Positions 63,001-64,000 of a DNA stretch of 64,000 bases are shown piece by piece. A program made the position numbers and the translations under genes. The stretch's first letter is position 1, and the number at the start of each line of letters is the position of its first letter. Origin of the DNA: Streptacidiphilus sp. P02-A3a (GTDB lineage Bacteria > Actinomycetota > Actinomycetes > Streptomycetales > Streptomycetaceae). The notes below the pieces were generated by a model. The model did no database searches and had not been told where the DNA came from. It worked only from the letters and a program-made list of their open reading frames with translations. The DNA lies in assembly GCF_014084105.1 (NCBI RefSeq), contig NZ_CP048289.1, positions 7,077,922 through 7,141,921 on the forward strand, given 5' to 3'.

Positions 63001-64000
63001 AACCGCTTCGGGTCGAACAGTGATCCGCCGTACGCCGGGATCCACATGTCCGGATGGCTGGCTCCGCCGTGGACCGCCCGGAAGGTGGCGAGCAGTGTGG
63101 GCCAGGCGGCCTTCCAGCGGTCGGCGATGTCGGCGTCGTCCTGGTCGAGCCGGTCGTAGAGCTTGGTGACCGAGTAGGAGTCGGCGTACAGCTCGTCGCC
63201 TGCGGGCAGCAGCCCCTGCTCCTCCGCGTACAGCAGGAAGACGATGCGCATCATGACGGTCAGTGCCGCCCGGTAGACCGTGCGCGGGGCGACCCCCGCC
63301 AGCACGGTGCCGCCGGCTTCGCGGTCAAGCCGCGACAGCTCCGCGACCAGCAGCTCGACGGCAGCACGGACCTGCTTGCCGAGAGTCTTGGTGACGGCGG
63401 TGGTGTCGTCCGCCGTGCGCGTGAACAGGGCGGCGAGGGCGTCGCTGTCCCTGCCTTCACGGTCCTTGGCGGGCATCGCGGCGCAGTGTGCACCGAGCAG
63501 TGAGGCGAAGGCCCGCAGTAGCAGTGGCTCCTCGAACCAGGTGTCCGCGTCGAAGACCGCCACCGATGTCGGCATCGTGGGCCGGGCGTGGACCAGGACC
63601 CACAGGCTGCCGTTGGTGAGCAGCGCGAGTGGGACCGCACGACGGCGGCACAGCTCCGCGGCCTGCTCGGCAAGTGACGGCAGGCCTTTCTTGGCTCGGG
63701 TTAGGGATTCGTCCCAGGGACGGCGGTAGATCAGGATACGTTCGGCCGCGCCGGGTAGGCCGCTGGTCGGATCGGGCGGCCCCATCAGCAACGCGTCCGG
63801 GGCGGTGCCGCCGACCTGGGCCAACTCGCGGGGCAGCAGGGAGCCCTGGCGCAGTGCCTGGCCCCGGTAGCCGAGCAGTTCCTCCAGGACCAGGTGCTGC
63901 CAGACGGAGCACAGGGTCGCCGGGTCGCCCTGCAGTTCGGCCCATGCCTGCCGGATCCGCTTCCGCACGGGGGTCTCGACAGCGTCGATGCCCTGCGGGA
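60048..64000 (-). CDS. drmMI: DISARM class 1 DNA methyltransferase DrmMI (Eco57I-like), 5' partial
   Basis: At least 1316 residues. The reading frame stays open to the right edge, reading PQGIDAVETP ahead of the first visible GTG (63968), so the true start lies outside the window. SAM-binding motif I is LKVLDPAMGSGAFLVSACRYL, the catalytic motif IV is MGNPPFSGG, with YGVDVDEMAVELAKLSLWL between them, as in N6-adenine methylases of the Eco57I/BREX-PglX kind. The C-terminal part carries target-recognition-like sequence and a Lys-rich tail. It probably marks host DNA so that the DISARM complex spares it. DNA at about 60.5-61.9 kb is visibly more AT-rich than the rest of the gene. Confidence 0.92.
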   Translation of the reverse strand, partial: PQGIDAVETPVRKRIRQAWAELQGDPATLCSVWQHLVLEELLGYRGQALRQGSLLPRELAQVGGTAPDALLMGPPDPTSGLPGAAERILIYRRPWDESLTRAKKGLPSLAEQAAELCRRRAVPLALLTNGSLWVLVHARPTMPTSVAVFDADTWFEEPLLLRAFASLLGAHCAAMPAKDREGRDSDALAALFTRTADDTTAVTKTLGKQVRAAVELLVAELSRLDREAGGTVLAGVAPRTVYRAALTVMMRIVFLLYAEEQGLLPAGDELYADSYSVTKLYDRLDQDDADIADRWKAAWPTLLATFRAVHGGASHPDMWIPAYGGSLFDPKRFAWLERLKVTDRVVFAMLDALIKLKRTTPAGKVTSTERLSYKGLDVEQVGHVYEGLLEHSAILLEETRLGLKGKAGVDAKLTDLEAWNEAGRLQAEVTTLAGMTATQFTKALAISPTGGDIGKLDAACDNDADLAARVRPFFGLLRSDLRDEPIVHPAGTVIVTQVGDRRDSGTHYTPRALAEEIVLHTLDPLCFSPGSPDGIPRPADGTQPLEWRVRPASELLALKVLDPAMGSGAFLVSACRYLSERVVEAWERDGIPDAIASRLGEQREDRDALLLEARRMVADRCLYGVDVDEMAVELAKLSLWLVTLAKGRPFNFVDHALRCGDSLIGCLTADQIEAFHLSPSEGFRLNARLSGEIDKLTGPLLSRAAKLRRDIEEHEVSDIRDARAKAAKLAEAEALTGQLRLVADAVVAAKLSTATTRSNDAYSDRLTSIADLVERALRGDNAAEVEARSIIDDWLLGPIGSPRTSPLRPLHWPLEFPEIISESSRGGRRFDAVMGNPPFSGGVQTSARIGKDGLNYIGQVIARGNGSGGRADLCTYFLLRNMELAPLGREGIIATNSIAQTDSREVGLDRMDSQGLKIGRAVKSMAWPGEAGVHVSLLWVGRIGCGEKYNLDGYPVRGISPSLTVPSRVIGASRKLAESIGQASVGCQVTGAGFILDEIDFRRLVAKDPRNSARILPFLNSDEINNRPDMTAVRWVIDFGVMSLEEAQGFPDLLAQVEADVRPDRPAWWRFHRPRPELRTSISRHSRILVIGLHSKYGLPVIVSNGQVFSHALCVFYTSDVVAMLAVLTSTWNFNWWTVKGESTIKGDPRYTPSDGFDTFPKPELTARIRAAGEELDTYRRHVQLTRSPQLGMTDLYNEVHNPANVDADIQRLREIHVEIDEAVSESYLAHPLAAQFDWTPLALNYGFHETVHGQRWTVHPDVQIEMNDRLLELNFAVYDDELRRGLHNKKGKGSAKPKKTTAPKPTADPGDDMLW

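Overview
The window comes from a high-GC actinomycete, almost certainly Streptomyces or a close relative. The evidence is GC-rich codon use, frequent GTG/TTG starts, a SpoIIE-type phosphatase, a TTA-containing LuxR-type regulator and many actinobacterial insertion sequences. It reads as an accessory region with three functional blocks separated by insertion-sequence debris. No rRNA, tRNA or CRISPR array was seen.

Block 1 (about 3.1-24.3 kb, all minus strand) is a non-ribosomal peptide locus. It begins with a free-standing adenylation protein, a discrete carrier protein, an NTP_transf_5-type protein and an acyl-CoA-dehydrogenase-fold flavoprotein. These are followed by SbnA and SbnB homologues (L-2,3-diaminopropionate supply), a 3876-residue synthetase (C-A-T-C-A-T-C-A[N-MT]-T-TE), an MbtH protein and a CMAS-like methyltransferase. 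A hairpin terminator follows, then an MFS exporter. The expected product is a short, N-methylated, probably diaminopropionate-containing peptide capped by a carrier-loaded starter. Two same-orientation copies of one IS (1161-2350 and 27225-28420) bracket the whole block.

Block 2 (about 28.9-47.7 kb) is the least familiar part. A TTA-containing LuxR/TrmB-like regulator, an aminotransferase, a phosphodiesterase-fold enzyme and a second-copy-type enolase precede a 69-residue peptide gene. That gene has a strong Shine-Dalgarno and lies between two hairpins. Downstream is a tightly coupled run: TtcA-like PP-loop ATPase, PhyH dioxygenase, Ppx/GppA, ClpX, two divergent NDK-like proteins, an AtzG-like small subunit with an amidase, an FAD/NAD(P)-binding protein and an M28 peptidase. 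A DUF5937/ArsR-type regulator and a nucleotidyltransferase close the block on the other strand. I read this as a candidate undescribed peptide-based biosynthetic system that has recruited several housekeeping-type phosphoryl-transfer and proteolysis enzymes. The product is unknown.

Block 3 (49.3-64.0 kb, minus strand, running off the right edge) is a class 1 DISARM-type anti-phage locus: drmMI, drmA, drmB, drmC. Two further genes follow in the same direction: a possible PD-(D/E)XK-fold protein and an SF1 helicase fused to phospholipase-D and DUF5710-like domains. drmD would be expected just beyond the window.

Between blocks lie remnants of IS630, IS3, IS110, ISAs1 and ISAzo13 elements, several cut by a newer IS. 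Domain names, adenylation codes and family assignments were made by eye from motifs, without database searches.
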